Below, in pieces: positions 40,713 to 41,909 of a DNA stretch of 41,909 nt. The translations under genes were made by a program, and so were the position numbers. The notes under the pieces are model-generated. The model was not told the DNA's origin. It worked only from the letters and a program-made list of their open reading frames with translations, and did not search any database. Within the stretch, counting starts at the first letter, position 1. Every line of letters starts with the position of its first letter. This DNA is from Paraburkholderia fungorum (GTDB taxonomy: Bacteria; Pseudomonadota; Gammaproteobacteria; Burkholderiales; Burkholderiaceae): positions 1 through 41,909 of the forward strand of contig NZ_MCAS01000047.1 of assembly GCF_003610895.1 (NCBI RefSeq), written 5' to 3'.

Positions 40713-41909
40713 CTAGAAGCGGTGAATAATGCCCACGCCTGCCGCGAACTGGCTGCGTGACGAAGACGGCGCGCCGTTCTGACCGTCGCCGATATCGGCC
40801 GTTGCATTGATGATGCTCGTGGCCGTGCCGGCCTTGTTCGGCGCGAGAGTCTGGCCACCCGCACGCTGGTAAGCCTCCAGCGCATACAGGCCGGTCCGCT
40901 TGGACAGACTGTAGTACTGCGAGAGATTGAACTGCTGATAGCTCGCCGCGCTCGTAATGCCGTTCGCCTGCGTCGCACGCGTGTAGCTGTAGCCGGCAGC
41001 CAGATCCAGTGCCGTCAGCGGCTTGTAGTGCAGCACTGCGCCAGCCGTGTTGAAGATCGCCTCGTTGTGGAACGCCGAGTTCACGCCCGGGATGTATTGC
41101 ACGTTCGAATACGAGAACGAGATGTCCCATTGCGAGCTGAACGCATAGCCGCCCGTCACGGCAACGCGCTGCTGCGCCTGCGCCGTCTGATAGCCGTTGT
41201 TGATGCCCGACACCGCCGTCTGCGCACCGCCATTCGAGGTCGTGGAGTTAGGATCCCACGCACCGCCGCCCACCGCCGCGTTATTGATGCGCTGGTAGCC
41301 TGCCGCGATCCCGAACGGGCCGTTCAGGTACTGAACCGCCGCGCTGTACGTCGAACCGGCATTGGTGCTGCCCGCCACGCCGCCCAGCGAGTACGAACCG
41401 CTCACCGTCAGGCCATGCATGCTCGGCGACGTGTACACCAGCGAGTTATTCGCGCGGTACAGCGTATCCAGCGAATCGATATCGCCCGGGTGTGCGCCGT
41501 AAGCGCCCGTCAGCCACGTAGTCGGGCTATAGGGCGACAGCAGCGTGTAGTACGACGTGTACTGGCGCCCTGCGGTCAGCGAACCGTAGGTGGCATTGGT
41601 CACGCCGACGTACGCCTGACGGTTGAACGCCAGACCGGAAACGGATTGCGCGCCGGTTGCGCTGTTGAAGCCCTCTTCCAACTGGAAGATCGCCTTCGTG
41701 CCGCCGCCCAGATCTTCACCGCCCTTCAGGCCGAAGCGGCTGCCCGCCCAGATGCCGTTCACCATCTTGATCACCGAACGGCCCCCCGACGTCGAACCCA
41801 GCGACGTCTGGCTGCTCTGATAGCCGATCCCCGTATCGACGACGCCGTACAACGTCACGCTGCTCTGAGCGTGCGCGCCGAGGGCGACCAACCCAAGGGC
41901 CGAGGTTGC
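40713..41909 (-). CDS. Gram-negative porin, OmpC-like, 5' end outside the window
   Basis: 398 codons are visible and the frame is open to the right edge, so the start codon is missing. The visible N-terminus is the end of a signal peptide (ALGLVALGAHAQ, cut before SSVTLYG). The barrel has SSVTLYGVVDTGIGYQSS, GSRFGLKGGEDLGGGTKAIF and SGLAFNRQAYVGVT, and ends with the aromatic FAAGVGIIHRF, all standard for the 16-strand trimeric porins of Burkholderia. It allows small hydrophilic solutes through the outer membrane. Only the first part of the signal peptide is lost, which is a window effect and not a mutation. Confidence 0.92.
   Translation of the reverse strand, partial: ATSALGLVALGAHAQSSVTLYGVVDTGIGYQSSQTSLGSTSGGRSVIKMVNGIWAGSRFGLKGGEDLGGGTKAIFQLEEGFNSATGAQSVSGLAFNRQAYVGVTNATYGSLTAGRQYTSYYTLLSPYSPTTWLTGAYGAHPGDIDSLDTLYRANNSLVYTSPSMHGLTVSGSYSLGGVAGSTNAGSTYSAAVQYLNGPFGIAAGYQRINNAAVGGGAWDPNSTTSNGGAQTAVSGINNGYQTAQAQQRVAVTGGYAFSSQWDISFSYSNVQYIPGVNSAFHNEAIFNTAGAVLHYKPLTALDLAAGYSYTRATQANGITSAASYQQFNLSQYYSLSKRTGLYALEAYQRAGGQTLAPNKAGTATSIINATADIGDGQNGAPSSSRSQFAAGVGIIHRF

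Noticed and set aside
40713..41909. Porin thought to be N-terminally truncated
   Set aside because: The frame continues to the edge through a normal signal peptide end, so the missing start is due to the window boundary.
1..41909. CRISPR arrays, tRNA or rRNA genes, insertion sequences, prophage genes
   Set aside because: No regularly spaced repeats, cloverleaf with CCA end, transposase motif or phage structural gene was seen by eye. Small RNAs cannot be excluded without tools.

Overview
The window is high-GC DNA with dense genes and short intergenic gaps. It looks like a Paraburkholderia or Burkholderia-type beta-proteobacterium. The evidence is protein similarity recognised by eye: a PhnWAY aminoethylphosphonate cluster, an OmpC-type beta-proteobacterial porin, a short-form Pta followed by AckA and a FabI remnant, a kumamolisin-type sedolisin and a type Vd patatin autotransporter. 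No tRNA, rRNA, CRISPR array, intact insertion sequence or prophage gene was seen, so this reads as chromosome-like accessory and housekeeping DNA.

Region 1 (about 200-10750) is a complete 2-aminoethylphosphonate (AEP) module. A leftward run carries phnS-phnT-phnU-phnV (ABC importer), a GntR regulator, phnA (phosphonoacetate hydrolase), phnY (phosphonoacetaldehyde dehydrogenase) and a PhnZ-type HD oxygenase. Divergent phnW (AEP transaminase) and a convergent DeoR-type regulator follow. Together these import AEP, convert it to phosphonoacetaldehyde and then phosphonoacetate, and release acetate and phosphate. The PhnZ-like gene has all the metal ligands and the Tyr/Glu lid residues of (R)-1-hydroxy-2-aminoethylphosphonate oxygenase, but its usual partner dioxygenase is absent. 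The phnS/phnW gap holds a Pho-box-like element and a dyad; half of the dyad recurs, with 14 of 16 bases identical, beside the GntR start codon.

Region 2 (10.8-17.7 kb) holds a UbiB/ABC1-family protein that appears to have lost its catalytic residues (a pseudokinase), a DMT permease, an L,D-transpeptidase and NadE. Then come a 48-residue membrane peptide coupled to an RRM-like protein, and two small exported proteins, one resembling an HNH nuclease with the key His replaced. Region 3 (18-27.1 kb) holds two acid-type serine peptidases in tandem (S10 and S53), a DUF1993 protein, a YnfA-type membrane protein and a LysE exporter divergent from an Lrp regulator. It continues with an OsmC protein divergent from a GntR regulator that has a well-formed operator, a secreted Gly/Asn-rich protein and a YedJ-like HD hydrolase.

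Region 4 (27.2-41.9 kb) holds a glycine-zipper envelope protein, a DedA-PAP2-LssY three-domain membrane protein whose PAP2 active-site motifs are largely lost, pta-ackA followed by a truncated fabI relic, and a type Vd patatin-barrel protein. It ends with a Tat-lipoprotein alginate-lyase/FnIII/LamG protein, a Cache chemoreceptor and a porin cut by the right edge. Short degenerate tandem repeats of 10-14 bp occur repeatedly at gene borders across the window.
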